64,000 nt of DNA from Branchiostoma floridae (GCF_000003815.2 NC_049991.1:1659718-1723717); one strand, 5' to 3'. Shown: positions 1-13,644, numbered from the stretch's first letter. Notes: generated by a model from the sequence alone, not told the origin. Program-made: numbers and translations.

Positions 1-78
1 CATGGTCAGGGCATGGGGGCATAGCGCCCTTGTTCCCCTCTTTAAAAAAGCCCTGCAAACCATTTGGGTACATGGTTT

Positions 79-612
79 AGGCCACAGCAAGTAAATTTTA
101 TGGATGACATCCGCGCGCTCATTAATTTTCGCCTGATTTCAGAAAAAAAAACAAGAATTTTTTTTCGTCTTTAAGATGGTCAACATGACGAGAAAGTACC
201 AAAATGGGAAAGTATGTTGTGTTTTACCTAATGATTTGTAATGTACTTGTAGAAGTGACATTAGCGAGGCAGCCATGACTATAGTTATAGAAGTGAAACC
301 AGCTGGATAGTTGTAAAAGTGGCACCACTATGGAAGTCACGAGTGTAATTGTCATTTTGGTGATACCAGTGTACCAAACTAGTGTCAATTTTTCTACACT
401 AGTTCACTTCTTGAATACAGGAATGAATTGTTTGTTGTCAGTGCTACCTTGTTTTGTCACTTCAACTCTAATGTTTTAACGTTTATGGTGTGTATTTTGA
501 AAATTTCGCCATCTTGTTTTTTTTACCCATCTTGTTTTTTTTTCGCCCTATCTCATTATTTTTGCAGTCTGCAGGATGGATGTCATCCATAAAATTTACT
601 TGCTGTGGCCTT
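79..612. mobile_element. Foldback element with AGGCCACAGCAAG termini
   Basis: AGGCCACAGCAAGTAAATTT at 79-98 continues into ATGGATGACATCC; the exact complement occurs at about 577-612 (GGATGTCATCCAT through CTTGCTGTGGCCT). Terminal inverted repeats are about 35 bp in a 534-bp element, non-autonomous. It shares AGGCCACA ends with the element at 7885-8289. Confidence 0.75.
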
Positions 613-1073
613 ATGTATAACGGCACTCAGCATAACACACCAGCTTGCTCTAAAGCCAGGTATATAAGCTACTCTCAGTGTAACCGTGAACACACTAGCT
701 TGCAAGGAAGTCTATTATAACCGCCCTTCGGCGTGACACGCCACCTTGGTCTAAAGTCTAAAGTTCCAGGGAGAGCCCTGAAGTATGGTCAGAAATTATG
801 CATGATGTTGCAAATGCAGCATATCCACGTACTAGTCCTGCTTTGTGTGGCTTTGTGACTGAACCGATTGTTGGCTGCAGCCTACAACGTCAGGGTTGGA
901 CAAGTTCACTAGCCCTATTGTCCAGCGCAAGTGTAAGTGCTGATCGGGCAAGTGTATGACCTACCCTACTTGATTGATAGGGCAAGTAAGATTTTTCTAT
1001 TGAGTGAGATTTTGATATACTTGTCACTTCTTACAGTAATGACATCAAGCAATGGTCAACATAAAAAGATAGT

Positions 1074-1080
1074 CATAATA

Positions 1081-1154
<74 letters not shown>
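1074..1154. repeat. ATA/ATG trinucleotide microsatellite
   Basis: About 80 bp of ATAATAATG-type triplets. It creates artificial poly-Ile and poly-Tyr frames on the two strands. Confidence 0.95.
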
Positions 1155-1156
<2 letters not shown>

Positions 1157-1424
1157 TAGTTCCATTGCTGGAAGTGAAAATGCATATCAAAAGTGACATT
1201 TGAATTTTGAGCAAGTGAAAAGTTCGTTTCGGTCAAGTAAATTTACATTGTATGTGCTTGGCCGATAGGACATGTGAATTTGAGAAAACTTGTAAATCCC
1301 TGAACGGAACGCCTCACCAGCAGCAACAAATGTCAAACGGTACTGATGGCACAGGTGGGTGGATGCGGTGGATGAGTTTTCTTTCAGCGATTCCCCGCTG
1401 TGCAAAGTAGCGTACCTTTATAAT

Positions 1425-1757
1425 ATTGTGGTATGGATTTTGAAATATCAAATTTCTGAAATCGACAGATGTGCACATTGTGTACTTTTCATGATCAACT
1501 AATGATAACCAAAAGAAATAGCAATATTTGTAGAGAATCCCCATCCCAGTGATCTTTTTTAACCTTCTCGCTACTGCATAATAGGAATAACATTGTAACA
1601 TTGAGGTATGGATGTTGATATCAAATTTTAAATCCCCCGACGTGTACTTTTCTTGATCAACTGATGATAAGCAAAAGTTGATCGAGCAAAAGTAAACAAT
1701 ACAGTCATGTATTTGTAGAGAATATAAACCCAAGATCTTTATTAACCTTCTCACCAC
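1425..1757. repeat. Tandem duplication, about 155-bp unit, two diverged copies
   Basis: Copies near 1425-1576 and 1600-1757 share GTATGGAT, GTGTACTTTTC.TGATCAACT.ATGATAA, TTTGTAGAGAAT and TTAACCTTCTC in the same order. Confidence 0.7.
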
Positions 1758-3899
1758 TCCCTAACCCCATAACCATTAGAGAATTGTAGGCAGGTGACTT
1801 CACCAGTATTCTAAAGGTTAAACTTAAAGGGAGGATCATTATCTATATCTTTCACCCGGACAGAAGACCTGGCGCATCGCCGTCTTGTATTCAGCTATTC
1901 GAACGCTATATCACCCCGTAATGGGCGGTATAACCCCATCGTGTGTAAGCATGTTGACCGATGATGATGATGATATCTTTCAAAAGGATGGTTAGATTTG
2001 GGGTTATTATAAGGGCATTATAAAAGTCTTGACAGGGCTTATTTTCTTTATCCTGTACTCCATGTTTGGGGATATTTTCGATTGAAGTTCTGCGTGGCAG
2101 CGACAAAATGTTCAACATTTTGTTCCTCACGGCTACGGCTAAGGTCGGTTAAGCGAGAAATCTGTTTCGCAGAAGTGAAGTTGGCAGAACTAACCGGCTG
2201 GCTGGCAACCTGCATGGCCTGTGGCCATCTCTCAACCAAGAGGGAAAATCTGTTTTGAATTTTTACGGACTTTCCCCCTTTTGAGTGCCCCCGAATAACT
2301 CTTACATTTCCCTGCAGTGCACTTGTAATCATGCCCAAGGACAATCATGGCCATCTAAGTCAACGAATTTTACCCCGATTGCTTGTAATACTCGCTTCGT
2401 AGAAGTACACATATATTTTTACAAGCATCAACTACTAAAGTTACTTCTTCAAGGACAGGTCTTTCCTGCAGGAAAGCTTGTTTACAGCGTAGTGGAGGAA
2501 TTCAAAGTGTTATTAACTCTAACAGGTGAGCCCTAATAGATAGTCATCTCGTTTTCTGACCGATCAATTTTTAGATTTACTGGTATTGCCTTGGATGATT
2601 TTGCAAAGCACACCTGCCAAAATTGTACCATCTGGCTTGAGGAATATAAGCAATTCGGGCACAAGTAAATGAACTAACTGTTTTTACATAAAAGGAAAGT
2701 TATTGGACTCCAATTGGAATATTTTTAAAGGAAAGAAAACTGTGTTGTGTGTAGTGCATTTGTTTCCAAGATATATGTTTAACGTAAACAATCATTTCAG
2801 TCTCAGTCATCTTAGTCCTACTCATATTTCTAATTGACACTACATATTTCTTAGCTAGTAAAAGTTTCATCAGACTCTGAAGAATAATTCTGACTTTCTT
2901 GAACATTTCTTGAACATAATTGGTGCGGTATTATATCCTAATTTACAGTGTGTCAAAGCAATTTGCATTTGTGCAAAGACATATGCCAGGCTTGTGAAAT
3001 TACATCTCACAGCCTCACACGAAATGTTCCAATCCAACCAGAACAAAATCTTTTAAACATTGTATTGATATTCATAAACATTATGCAATGAGGAAATTTC
3101 TAGTCTGAAACACTGCACAATGTCATGTACATGTTGCTTTATATAGAAGGTATTAAGTCAGGCAGCAATGTTCGGAAAATGTGCCATGTTCCTTGGGGTA
3201 CGTGCTGTCAAACATGTCAAGACCACATAGCTTAGCTATAATGACTGCCGCTATATTTTATACCAACTGCGTGCCAGTGTTTTGGCATAGACATATCGGT
3301 TCTGAAAACGCCTCATGGCACAAGCCACCTGGTATCTAAAGCTGCTACATACAATCTTGAGACACTGACAGTGTTTTTTTTTCTTCTGAAACTTTGATGG
3401 AGTGTCTCACAAAAGTTGAATATTGTATGTTTTGACACTGAGGCAACCTCTGGAGTACGGTAAGCTAGATACATACACCTTAGCTCTGTAAGATGACAGT
3501 TCTGATATTCTAGTTCTCTCGCCCGCAACATTTTGCTACGAGGTATCTACTTTGTATGCATGAGGCGCGGGCACGTTCGTCCTGTTGGCAAACTCTCAGC
3601 ACAGGAGGATCACTTATTTATTGAAGAGTAGATTAAGTGCTGTAAAAGACTGCATAACAGCCGGCCCCTCTCGTGCTCATTACATGGTCATCACAGCCAA
3701 AGTTGGCTCTCACAGTTGGTCTTACGGTCAACAAAGGGCGGCGTATATTGCCTGTTAGCACTCAACAATGTGATTAAAGCCTTTATGTAAGCTAGTAAAA
3801 GATTAAGACATGGTTAAACATTATTGAAAAGAATGTGACTGGAAATTTCTTGGTGATTGGTTTGTATGATTTTTATGATGAAGCTGTTAGCTTTTGCTA

Positions 3900-4101
3900 T
3901 ACAGTATGTAAATGCAGAAACGTTCGCGGTGGTTTTATCTTCGCGGTTTTCACGGTGGCCAGTTCACTGCAAACTTAAAACCGCCGCAAACATTTCTCCA
4001 TTACAGTGTATGGCGCTACCGCGAACTTAAAACCACCGCGAACACTCTACTTTCCCGCTAACGTGAAATCAAATCCCAGCGAACTTAAATGCATTTACAG
4101 T
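3900..4101. mobile_element. MITE, ACAGTAAATGCA type
   Basis: The right end GCATTTACAGT mirrors the left ACAGTATGTAAATGC. The interior has repeated and inverted CGCGAACTTAAAACC modules. Related copies are at 5505-5671 and, in part, 18384-18455. Confidence 0.65.
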
Positions 4102-4904
4102 TATCTTGTGTGCCCCCCTCCCCCACACTCTTGAACAATACACTAAGCACAAATAGGAATTAGATTCTTCTAGTAATTACTCTGCTTTTGTAGTAGTTAT
4201 GCTCAACAAATGAATGGCAAAACACATGCTACCAGATACAGATATACCAGAAATGTGCATTTCGTAGATAAATCAAGACAAAGTACAAATTTAGGATCCC
4301 ACTAAATATAACCAAAGTATCTTAGCTATGTATGCTTGATGCATACAGTTGTATATTACGGTATGCTGTCCATAGCCTTTGTGACAATCCTCAGTATTCG
4401 TCATTTGTTTTCGAGACCACATTGCAAATCATTATTAGTTGTACTAGACGTATGTGGTACTATGGTAGGTCAGTTCTGCCCTATTCTAAAGCTGTAGTAC
4501 ATGTAATAACGTAGCTCTGTGGATCCTTCAGGATATCCAGGATTTGTGTACAGTTCCAGTTGAAACCAGTTCAGCACCAAGGACAGCTCTCATGTGAGCT
4601 CTCTCATACTTCAAGAAGGAGAAAGATTTTCTTCAAGTTTATTTCAAAACACAAAGGCATCAATGATTTTTTAACAGCATAGGGGCATCTTAGTGCAACA
4701 AAGCCACATGGTACAAAATGTACATGATGCAGGTGTTAGCATTGTCGGGGGTGGGGGGGTGTTTGGTATCCTCCTCCTGAAAATTTTTTAACCAGGCCCC
4801 TGAAACACTATTTCCTGCATTTTGAGGGACAATATAGGGAAATATAGCCAACTTTATTTTACCTTTGTTATACATTGTAAAACTACATAAAATTCCCCTT
4901 TGTT

Positions 4905-4998
4905 GGTTAAAACACAGCATAGGGGCCCAAATCACAGCATACAATGTAGAGGCCCAAATCACAGCATACATGTTGGGGATGCAAATCACAGAATAGAT
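4905..4998. repeat. Short tandem repeat, CCAAATCACAGCATA
   Basis: About three imperfect units of 30-35 bp containing GGCCCAAATCACAGCATAC. Confidence 0.7.
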
Positions 4999-5109
4999 GC
5001 TGAAAAGGCCTTGGGAGAACACTGGGCACAAAATTGCCGTTTCAGTCCATTTTTGGTAAACGTAAAGAATCTATTATTAGGTTAAAGTAGCCCAATAACC
5101 TCTTAGTCT

Positions 5110-5330
5110 TTGATGCTTTGAATGCAGTGGGTATGTTATCCACTATGTCTAGGGCATGGTGTTGGAAGGTGGAGCCCAATCTTGTCCTTCCACCTCATTT
5201 TACCTCCACATCCAAAGTTTTACACCTGGTGTGAGTGTGTAAACCTGAGTGTGTAACGTGCCTTTCCCAAGGGCATGCCAGGGATGTCAAGAATTGAATC
5301 TGTTACCACTCAATCTAGTTTAGCTACTCA
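5110..5330 (-). mobile_element. SINE fragment (second tail type)
   Basis: It shares the CCTTTCCCAAGGGCA body motif with other copies. Its remaining part (GGTGTTGGAAGGTGGAGCCC, reversed) matches the 3' part of the 29160-29410 copy. Confidence 0.5.
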
Positions 5331-5504
5331 GCACCACACACACTTTTGGCACCCATCTATACACATCTACATTTAGCATTTCTGTAGTGTGCTGCTTTAC
5401 CTTTGGGAGCTTGTTAACTCTGCACTGTGTAGTTTTAACTATAGAGTGCAGATTGTAGTACTGTTGATTCTCTAAGTATAATAGCAATGCTGGGAAAATG
5501 AGAC

Positions 5505-5671
5505 TACTGTAAATGCATTTAAGTTTGCGGGGATTTAAATTCGCGGTAGTGGAAAAAGGACTTTTTGTGGTGGTTTTAATTTCGCAGTAGCACAATACCC
5601 TGTAGTCCCTTACTGCCATGGAGAAATTTTTGCAGTGGTTTGAAGTTCGCGCGAAAGTTCCTGCATTTATA
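5505..5671. mobile_element. MITE, ACTGTAAATGCA type (second copy)
   Basis: TACTGTAAATGCATTTAAG on the left and CCTGCATTTATAG on the right, with TTCGCGGTAGTGG-like inner modules as in 3900-4101. Confidence 0.6.
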
Positions 5672-6639
5672 GAGCTTTTATAGCTGTGTTTTGGCTTGAC
5701 GTTATTTCAAGTCTGTTTAAGTCTGGTACTTTAAAAGTTTCGATCTACATCTCTCTTGCTAATGTAACTAATAGAAGTTTCACCCTTTAACGCCCAGTCG
5801 TCATGAACAGATGGTTATTTCCTTCTCGTCAGATAAATATTTCTTTTTTGTGTCGTCAGATAACCCAATGATGACCTCTCCCGCTTTTTGCCCGCTTGAA
5901 ATATTGATTCAGGATGTTGAGACAGCGGGAGAATTTACGACGTCCGAGTAGTAAGCTTGTTGCATGCCTAATTGCACAAAAGCCCGGAGTGCCAACGTAT
6001 CAATTCTACCACAATCTTCACACTATTCTCAGTTGATCTCATTTAGGGCTTAGACTCTCACAAAGGCAAGCCTGCCCTCCGTGAAATTACAGACAGTGGC
6101 GTACAGCAAACATGGTGGAAGAGGTTATAGGTTTGGGCGTGCATGCGTCTTTCAATGCTTTGGACGGCTGACTTTTATGAGTTTTCAATCCTCTTTTATG
6201 GCAACTGTCGCCACAAATCGTTAGAACTAAGTACCTACATCAGTATGCATAGACTGGGATGAAAATTAATTAAGTTATAAAGCCATTCCCCGGGGATTCA
6301 GTTGTGGGCGTTGCTTGATGACCAAACTTGGTGGGCAACAAGTTTTCGCTTCTCTGCTTGCGTCTTTCCAGGTCAGACACTGGCATGTCGTATTTTTTGC
6401 ATAAACTTGGCAAACTTTCCAATGTCCTCTCCTTATTTTACGACTGTTCTGATCGATAAAGGACTCAGTAAAACTGCCCAAGCTGAAAATGTTCTGCAAA
6501 ATGGAGAGCCGTTTGGCTCGGTAACCGAGCAGAATGCTAAAAGCTTATCATAAGCCACATGCCTGTCCTAACTCATAGCTGCAAGGTAGTAAGTTTTCAG
6601 TCTGCTGTAGTTGGTGACATAGAGTTCCTTTCTAGATTA

Positions 6640-6900
6640 AGGGGTAAGACTAGTCCACCTCTTTTCATGGCCCCAGGGCCTGGGGTTAAACCTATATCCA
6701 TTGTTTTTAAGAACAGGGTATGGGGATCTCAAGTCAGCAAACGTTCGGTAGTTTCAAGGTGCAGTATTTGATAAAACATTGCAATTTGATACCAATGTCC
6801 ATCAAGTATTGATTTAATATCTCTAAATACCCTATTTGAAGAAGCAATTTATGGATATATATATAGGTTACCCAGCAGATAAAGGCAAACTAGTGTAACA
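6640..6900. mobile_element. MITE, TAACGCTAGTTCACC family (diverged copy)
   Basis: Begins TAAGACTAGTCCACC and ends GGCAAACTAGTGTAAC; the inner parts include GGTTAAACCTATATCCATTGTTTTTAAGAACAG and its inverted partner. Confidence 0.65.
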
Positions 6901-7149
6901 CTTTCAAATGTATTTCTTTGTGATAATAGCAATGTTGCCGCCTTCTTTCCCCATACCTTTCAAGTTTTGGGCATTCCCACTTTCTTTTGCTGTCAGTTCT
7001 TTGTATAGTACAATATGAAGTCAAATTAATCAAATGTTTTATGGGAATTGGAAAGAAACTCTCCTGTAACTGATAAGAAGTGATTCCTTTCATCTAGAAT
7101 TTTTCCTTTTTTCGTACACAAGGTACCCCAATTGTAAGTATGATCCACC

Positions 7150-7435
7150 CACATCAGGAAATTTGATAAGTGCGGTGGGTTCTTTAATGTGCTCAAGTCA
7201 AGGTGTGACTCTTAAAAACTCATACACGGGACCTCCATTTAACATCCTATCCCAGGGACAGCCCTAGCTGAAGCTAAGTACTCATTTTTGCCTGAGTGAA
7301 GTGAGGAAAGTCGTGTAAAGTGCCTTTCCCAAGGGCACAAGATGGGTGACACAGCAGGTTTCGAACCCAGGACCTCTAATGGGCCTGAGTCCAAAGTGCT
7401 GTCGATTACGCCACACGATCTCACATTCTCCTTTA
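7150..7435 (-). mobile_element. tRNA-derived SINE
   Basis: Read on the minus strand it begins GTGTGGCGTAATCGACAGCA, then CTTTGGACTC, then CCTGGGTTCGAAACC. These look like a pol III A box, a glutamine-tRNA-like anticodon arm and a perfect B box. The tail continues CCTTGGGAAAGGCAC and GGGATAGGATGTTAAATGGAGG. Related copies are at 29160, 36010, 39757 and 42725. Confidence 0.7.
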
Positions 7436-7753
7436 TCCGCAATTCTAGAACCACCCTTGGCAGCTGTCCCTCAACTTGCAGATATGATTATGAATAATAT
7501 CGCAATGCAGTAATGACAAGTGGGGGTTAAGATGTCAAGAGCAAATTACACTACCTCAATGACTTTCCGAGTGCTTTTCAGATTATGGAACACCCACCGG
7601 TGCTGAGATTACCAAGTTTTTATTGTGGTTTGGTACTACGTAGGCTGTCTGTATGAAGAGATAAGAACTCGGGACTTTTCCAGATTATAGGGTGTAGTTT
7701 ATGACATGAAAGTCGTAAAGGTAGCTATACAAGCCACGCATAAAATACAGCAG

Positions 7754-8291
7754 TTGTGCCGTTTGATATAAACATGGTTAAGGCCACACCAATTTAATTT
7801 GTTGCTTCCTGGATTTAAAAGAAAGATTGAACAGGCAGGTCGAAACAAAAAGTTCTGTTGTGCCGTTTGATATGAGACTGGTTCAGGCCACACCAATTTA
7901 ATTTGTTGCTTCTTCGATTTAAAAAAAAATTGAACAGGCAGGTCGAAAAAGAAAGTTTTTACAAGAAGTCTGGGGTAGAGAAATCGAGGAATTTACTCAA
8001 GTTACATAATAAGTTTTTGGTTTCCTTGGCACATTTTATGCAACAAATCAATATTTACTACTTAGGGTGGCCCCTGATTAGCAATACCCTAATTTTGAAA
8101 AAATTGATACACATACTGTCCAAAATAAGTACAGGCACTGAAATTTGAGGACCATAGTTTATTTGGGAGTCAGGAGAACAATGAAAATTTGTCAATGGGA
8201 GTTGTGGCCCATTTTTAAATTTTTTTTTTCAAATTGGGAAAAGTAGGACAGCAGAATTCGAGAAGCAACAAATTGAATAAGTGTGGCCTAA
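7754..8291. mobile_element. Foldback element with duplicated left end, AGGCCACAC termini
   Basis: The left end AGGCCACACCAATTTAATTT occurs twice in a 104-bp direct repeat (units from 7754 and 7858). The inverted right end is at about 8255-8289 (GAAGCAACAAATTGAAT, GTGTGGCCT). Confidence 0.65.
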
Positions 8292-9269
8292 TAAAGTAAA
8301 GTTCACAGCATTCCTAGGTTCTTTGCATGTAACGTTCCAGGGACAAGACCTATCTTTTATATGGAGCTTGTTATTTACCATATGGCGCATTCGATACCCT
8401 TCACCCCCATATACAGGCAATAAACCATCTCTTATACCTACATGGTTTTGTATAATGGCATCTATTTTATGATATTTTGCAAGTTTTATTATGATATAAT
8501 AGACAGACATTGTGATTTTTTAGATTTCTATAATGTAACTTTATTTAGTCTAAATCTTGATCTATGAGTAGTGTAAGGTAATATCAGCTACATATATATG
8601 TTTTATACCTTTTCTAAAGTACTGGTATTGCATGCAGGCCTTTTATGTGTCTTTGACAAAATATGGTGGGTGGGCAATAAAGATTGCAAAGTCAGAAGAT
8701 ACTTTTTACTCCTATGCAAAGTTCGCTAGCCTGCGTACTTCCTCGTAAATATCCGGTAGCCATTCCATCTATAAATGTTGGCAAATGTTGGCAGTAATTT
8801 CTCAGCGTTGTTGAAGTTTCTTGCGCGACAGAGACGTATGACCGTACTAATCTTCCTAAGTACTTGAGTGGCGTATTACAATAGGGGAGCGTGATATCTC
8901 AATCTGGCAGGCCCGGGGCATTAAAGGCTTGCATATTTTTGCCTCCATGAAAAAGGATGTATCATTTTCAGTCTGTGTGTATGTTTTAGTACAAAGCTGA
9001 ACTGTCTTCCAACGCGAAAGTACACTCGGATCAAACTTTCAACGACCACTATCGCCTTCTTCAGGATCAATACTGATGACCAATCACTGAACATAAACTT
9101 GCGTGAGTTACGGACACATGATCTTTTTTTGTGTTGGAAGAAAGTTTAGCTTTGTACTATGATAACTACATGTACCAACACAGATGAGCTTCCATGATAA
9201 TGTGTGTATATTTGTTTGTCTTGGTGTGTGTTCATAGCTCCATTAGATACATGTATGCAGGTATTGTTT

Positions 9270-9375
9270 TCAATTTGTCTGTTTGCGCGTGTGTGTGTTT
9301 GTATGTTTGTACATATATGTTTGTGTGTGCTTGAGTCTGTCTGTCTCTCTATGTCTGTTTGTGTTTCAGCATTTT
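9270..9375. repeat. GT-rich low-complexity tract
   Basis: TGTTTGTATGTGTGTGTCTGTC-like sequence. It gives Cys/Val-rich false frames. Confidence 0.8.
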
Positions 9376-9414
9376 TTAGGTCAGTATAACTTTGAAATGT
9401 CTTCATAGTGAAGT

Positions 9415-9520
9415 GATGATATTTGGTACATGGTTAGGTGTTGGGAAAACGCACGGCAGGGTCAATTTTTTGGGCCCCCTGGCAGCTTTCCTTGCTTTGC
9501 AGTCACTTTTTTGTCAGGAA
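9415..9520 (+). repeat. Interspersed repeat with TTGGGCCCCCTGGCAG
   Basis: GATATTTGGTACATGGTTAGGT followed by TTTTGGGCCCCCTGGC is shared with 19225-19450, and in part with 16725-16850. It is probably a retroelement 3' fragment. Confidence 0.45.
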
Positions 9521-10789
9521 ATAATGTTACCCATGATGCTATATTTCATCAGTATTCTGACTACATTTCATTTGAGACATTGTTTTAAATTTAAGTGGCC
9601 CAAGTATGAAAGAAAATAGTTGGGCACTGCCCTGTACACCAAATGTTTTGGAAAGTGTTCAATGTGACATGCATTATGTATATTTATTCCAAATTGATAT
9701 ACGAAACACATGCATGTATTTCCTATCTAACCGCAGCATTAATATATTGTTTCCATGATTGTCAAGATGAAAATACAATGGCCTATTTATGGGTAATATT
9801 AATTATTATATAAAAGTGTCCATGCAAATCAACAGATAACGTTATCACTCAGAAATCAAGGAATATTGTTCACAAACAAAAGAAATTGATGCTACCAAAA
9901 CAATATGAAATCCCTGCTGACTGTTAATCGCAAACAGTAAGGTTGGCTCGTAAATAAAATATGCCTCTAACCAGTGAAGGTTGAAAATTGCTCCATGCTG
10001 CTTTTATAATCAAGCATCAAATGACTTTTCAAAATTGCTTTCTTGCTGCTGTCATAGTGTTACTGTTAGATGTAATGTGTGTAGGTTGGTGACTGATAGC
10101 CTGTGTTTACGCAATCCCTCACTCCTATAGGGCGTCAACTGTAGGGCTGGCTGCTAGGAGCGCGATTTAGTTAGGCTTGGTGACTGAGGTTTTTATTACT
10201 ACACAATCATAAATTGAGAAAACATTGGTTTCAAGCCCAAAGTACATTTCAATTACTTTGATCAATGAATGTCACATTTGACTTTTTTTGTTTTTTGCAC
10301 CTGTTGTATAGAATATTAGCATCATAACCAAGAAGAGCCAGTGAGAACTTGCATAGTGGCAAGTTGATAAAAATATGATAATTACAGAACCATATTGATG
10401 ATGGCAATTTCATGCAAATAATCCCAACCGGCGTTTCCATCAAAGATATTAATGTTCATCATTCTTGTAGCTTAACTTTGATCTTGACTTCCAATGAATT
10501 AAAGCACAAGGCAATAAACCTGTTATGTTAACATGCAAGCACTGTTAATTTTATACACGTACAGTGTATTGCATATTAAGGTAATTTAGTAAAGAGAGCT
10601 GGAGTGTATGGATGTTTGGCAGGGTACCCTGTATCAAACTGTCAAGAAACGGATTTATCTAAGTAGGCCAATCCATATTGTATGATAACCTTTCTCACCC
10701 CCAGAAACTATATTCGCAATATTGATCACAGAAATCATAAATATTGCCTTCAGTTGATGAATAAGGATGATGGTATCCGTTAGCCTTGT

Positions 10790-10914
10790 TCAGGCTTTTA
10801 GCTAGGATTTTATCATTACCAAATTTCTTAGTGACTGAAATCAGGGTCAGGGGGCATTGACCTTCCATATTTTAGGGTTTGAGAGAATTTTAACTTTTAA
10901 TGGTGCATTCTGAG
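10790..10914 (+). repeat. Left half of an interspersed repeat split by the 3.46-kb element
   Basis: GCTTTTAGCTAGGATTTTAT and GGGGGCATTGACCTTC match the 36512 copy. The other half resumes at 14377. Confidence 0.75.
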
Positions 10915-12239
10915 TAGGTATTCCAACCAAAATTTCAAAAGTACAATACAATATTAGTTTTTACTGTTTCTGAAAGAGCTAATAAAGAGAATTAAAATGC
11001 TTTTTACATGAAGCAAATATCATAAGCGGTTGTTGAGATATGGCTCCTTGAAGTTTCCAAAATCAGCCCTCCGAGACGGCCGGCCGCGCGATAAATTACG
11101 AAAATTAACAAAATAGCTTTTTTAAGGGGTGATAAAAAGGTAAGTGAAGGCTGAAAAGCTTATTTTATCTTATTTACTTGTAATATGCACTACATAGAAA
11201 TATTCTACAGGATTCCAGACATTAATATCTTTTTATTATGTTTTTACACAGGGTCAAAGTATGCATTTTGCAACAAATTACTCAGGTGGCAGCGTGACCT
11301 TTGACCCCTGGGGAAGGAAAATTCCTCCAAAGTTTACACACTTGTATCTCTTGACAGGAATGACCATGTCTTCCAATATTTCACATAAAACAGCACTAAC
11401 TGGTGTTCTTTTACACAATAACAGTCATGTTATCTGTACTTCATAAGAAAAGGAGTAAATTTGGGTATATATACACACATTTTTGATTGCGTTCTATGGT
11501 ATTTTGCGGGTGAGTATACTATACGGTGCACTGTACTAGACCGAGTACCGGTACTTAATATACTTTTACAATGTACAGCATTATGTTATTTCCTATTACC
11601 AAAGAATGTCACATCCACAGAATGTCAACTATGGTAACTTCTTTAATAAGAAGGTCAACTTGGTCAAGGTCAAAGGTAAGATTGCATGAACATCTCGCAT
11701 TATTTGATGAGGCACAATGTTACTCTGCATCATTAGCATAAGTTCACACTTGCACAATACATGACAGATGTTAGTACTATAAGAAGAAGAGATAAAATAA
11801 TGATAGATAGACAATGTAAACACTGAACTTATGATGACAAGGTAAACATTTTTCAAGGTCACGTACAGGCTATTTTCTGTAAATGTACATAGATTTCTTG
11901 GAATTTGGATGTGTTACTTCCCGATAATTCTTATAATCAGTAATTATCAACGGTATCATAGAAAGTACACAAAGTTTTGCACAAAAAAACAGGCCTACTT
12001 ATCATTTTCTGTGGCACTAACTGTTCTGTGCTTTCTTAACAAACTTAACACTTTTATTTAGTTAAATTGGCAGCACAACTAGTTAACTTGTCAACTTTAC
12101 ATTTGTCCTACACCATCCAATACATGCGTATCTCGCTCTACTTATTGGTACTACAACCTACATTCTTCAAGTTTTTTTCTCTGCTAGTCTTTTATCAGCC
12201 ACATCTGGGATTAGATAGAATATTCCTCCTAATAAACAA

Positions 12240-12597
12240 TTAAACTTTTAGTTTTATTATTGTGTCTACCATGGTGATGAACGATGATGGTCATCTTTCT
12301 GCGGCGAAGACGTCCTACCCAAGTACCACACCATCACTACGGTGATTTGTAGTTACAGTTCTTTTGTATGACGTAATAAAGTGGTTATAAAGAAAGAATC
12401 AGACTGACACATGCATGTAACTGAATTCTATATAATGCATCAAGAAGATTTGAAGTTAAAATAGATTAAGATTAGATAAATTCCCAAAACCGGATGGATG
12501 AAGGTAAGTCAGTAAGTGTCAATTTGCTTCTGCACCATCTTCTACGACTGAACCTGGGTACCAAGTGGGCTTGTCTTGGAGGTCGCCATTACCAAAC
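12240..12597 (-). pseudogene. Possible terminal exon inside the 3.46-kb element
   Basis: On the minus strand a pyrimidine-rich acceptor (TCTTGTCTCTACAG) precedes an open frame reading FGNGDLQDKPTWYPGSVVED and ending TGA at 12519. An AATAAA on that strand lies near 12255. It could be a transposon gene, a captured host exon or chance; no family was recognised. Confidence 0.25.
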
Positions 12598-12784
12598 TGT
12601 AGAGACAAGAATATAATATTGCAGGTAAGTACTGCAGATTTATGATCTTTACTTAACAAAATAATCCAGACGTGCAAAGTCAAACAAAATGCCACATGGC
12701 ACAAAGAGCACTAACCTGAACAATCTGGTTGTAACAAACTTACTTCACAATGAAATGAAAATGCCATAAGTATCTTTTTTAATT

Positions 12785-13382
12785 GGGCATAGCTTCCCCG
12801 GCAGACCTTAGAACAGGTGGCCACACAAGTGAAAAAATACACTTGGTATTTTGGACTCGGAACGAGGCAAGAAATGATTTGACGAATAATAACAATGTCA
12901 TTGAAAATACCATTGATTTCTTATTTTGAAAAAAAATTGGGCATAGGTTCCCCGGCTGACCCCTAACCGGGGGCCACGGTTGCCTCAAGTTCAACAAGTA
13001 AAAAAATACACCATGGTATTTTGGACTTGGAACAAGGCAAGAAATGATTCACACAAATAATCATATTGAAAATGTCGTTATTTATTTTGATTTTTAAAAA
13101 AATTGGGCATAGGTTCCCTGGCTGACCCCTAACCGGGGGCCACGGTTGCCTCAAGTTCAACAAGTAAAAAAATACTCTGTGGTATTTTGGACTTGGAACA
13201 AGGCAAGAAATGATTCACACAAATACTAACGGTATTGAAAATACCATAAATTATCTATTTTGAAAAATTTGGGCATAGGTTCCCCGGCTGACCCCTAACC
13301 GGGGGCCACGGTTGCCTCAAGTTCAACAAGTAAAAAAAATAGACCAGTATTTTGAACTTGGAACAAGGCAAGAAAATTTATG
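12785..13382. repeat. Tandem repeat, about 166-bp unit, four copies
   Basis: Units start GGGCATAG at 12785, 12939, 13105 and 13271 and contain GGCTGACCCCTAACCGGGGG and TTGGAACAAGGCAAGAAATG. The first copy is the most diverged. Confidence 0.9.
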
Positions 13383-13644
13383 ATTCACAAGGCCAATTTC
13401 ACATAACAAGAAAGAAAGAAATAGAATGATTAACAAATCTAAAACTGTAATGTTTTACATTGTCTCATGACTTAGAAACATGGATAAAGACATGATTTTG
13501 CATTGCTAGCATTGTCTATAGACAAAAAAAATGGTCAAAACAAACAAAAACAAAGAAAACATTTTCTTCCTTGAGGACACAAAAGTACCCCATCCCAATA
13601 CAAACCTACAATTTACAGACACTAAAAATTCATCAAAGTATTTT

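Larger units (their letters stand above)
1..10914. other. Upstream non-coding region with scattered repeats
   Basis: No supported exon on either strand. Recognisable contents are foldback elements, SINE pieces, MITEs and simple repeats, listed separately. The rest is AT-rich unique-looking sequence. Confidence 0.5.

Noticed and set aside
1314-1757. 147-codon minus-strand ORF
   Set aside because: Spans a two-copy tandem duplication and looks like internal repetition of non-coding DNA.
12779-13163. Repeated MLNLRQPWPPVRGQPGN-like minus-strand peptides
   Set aside because: They are one frame of the 166-bp tandem repeat; no splice sites or longer frame.
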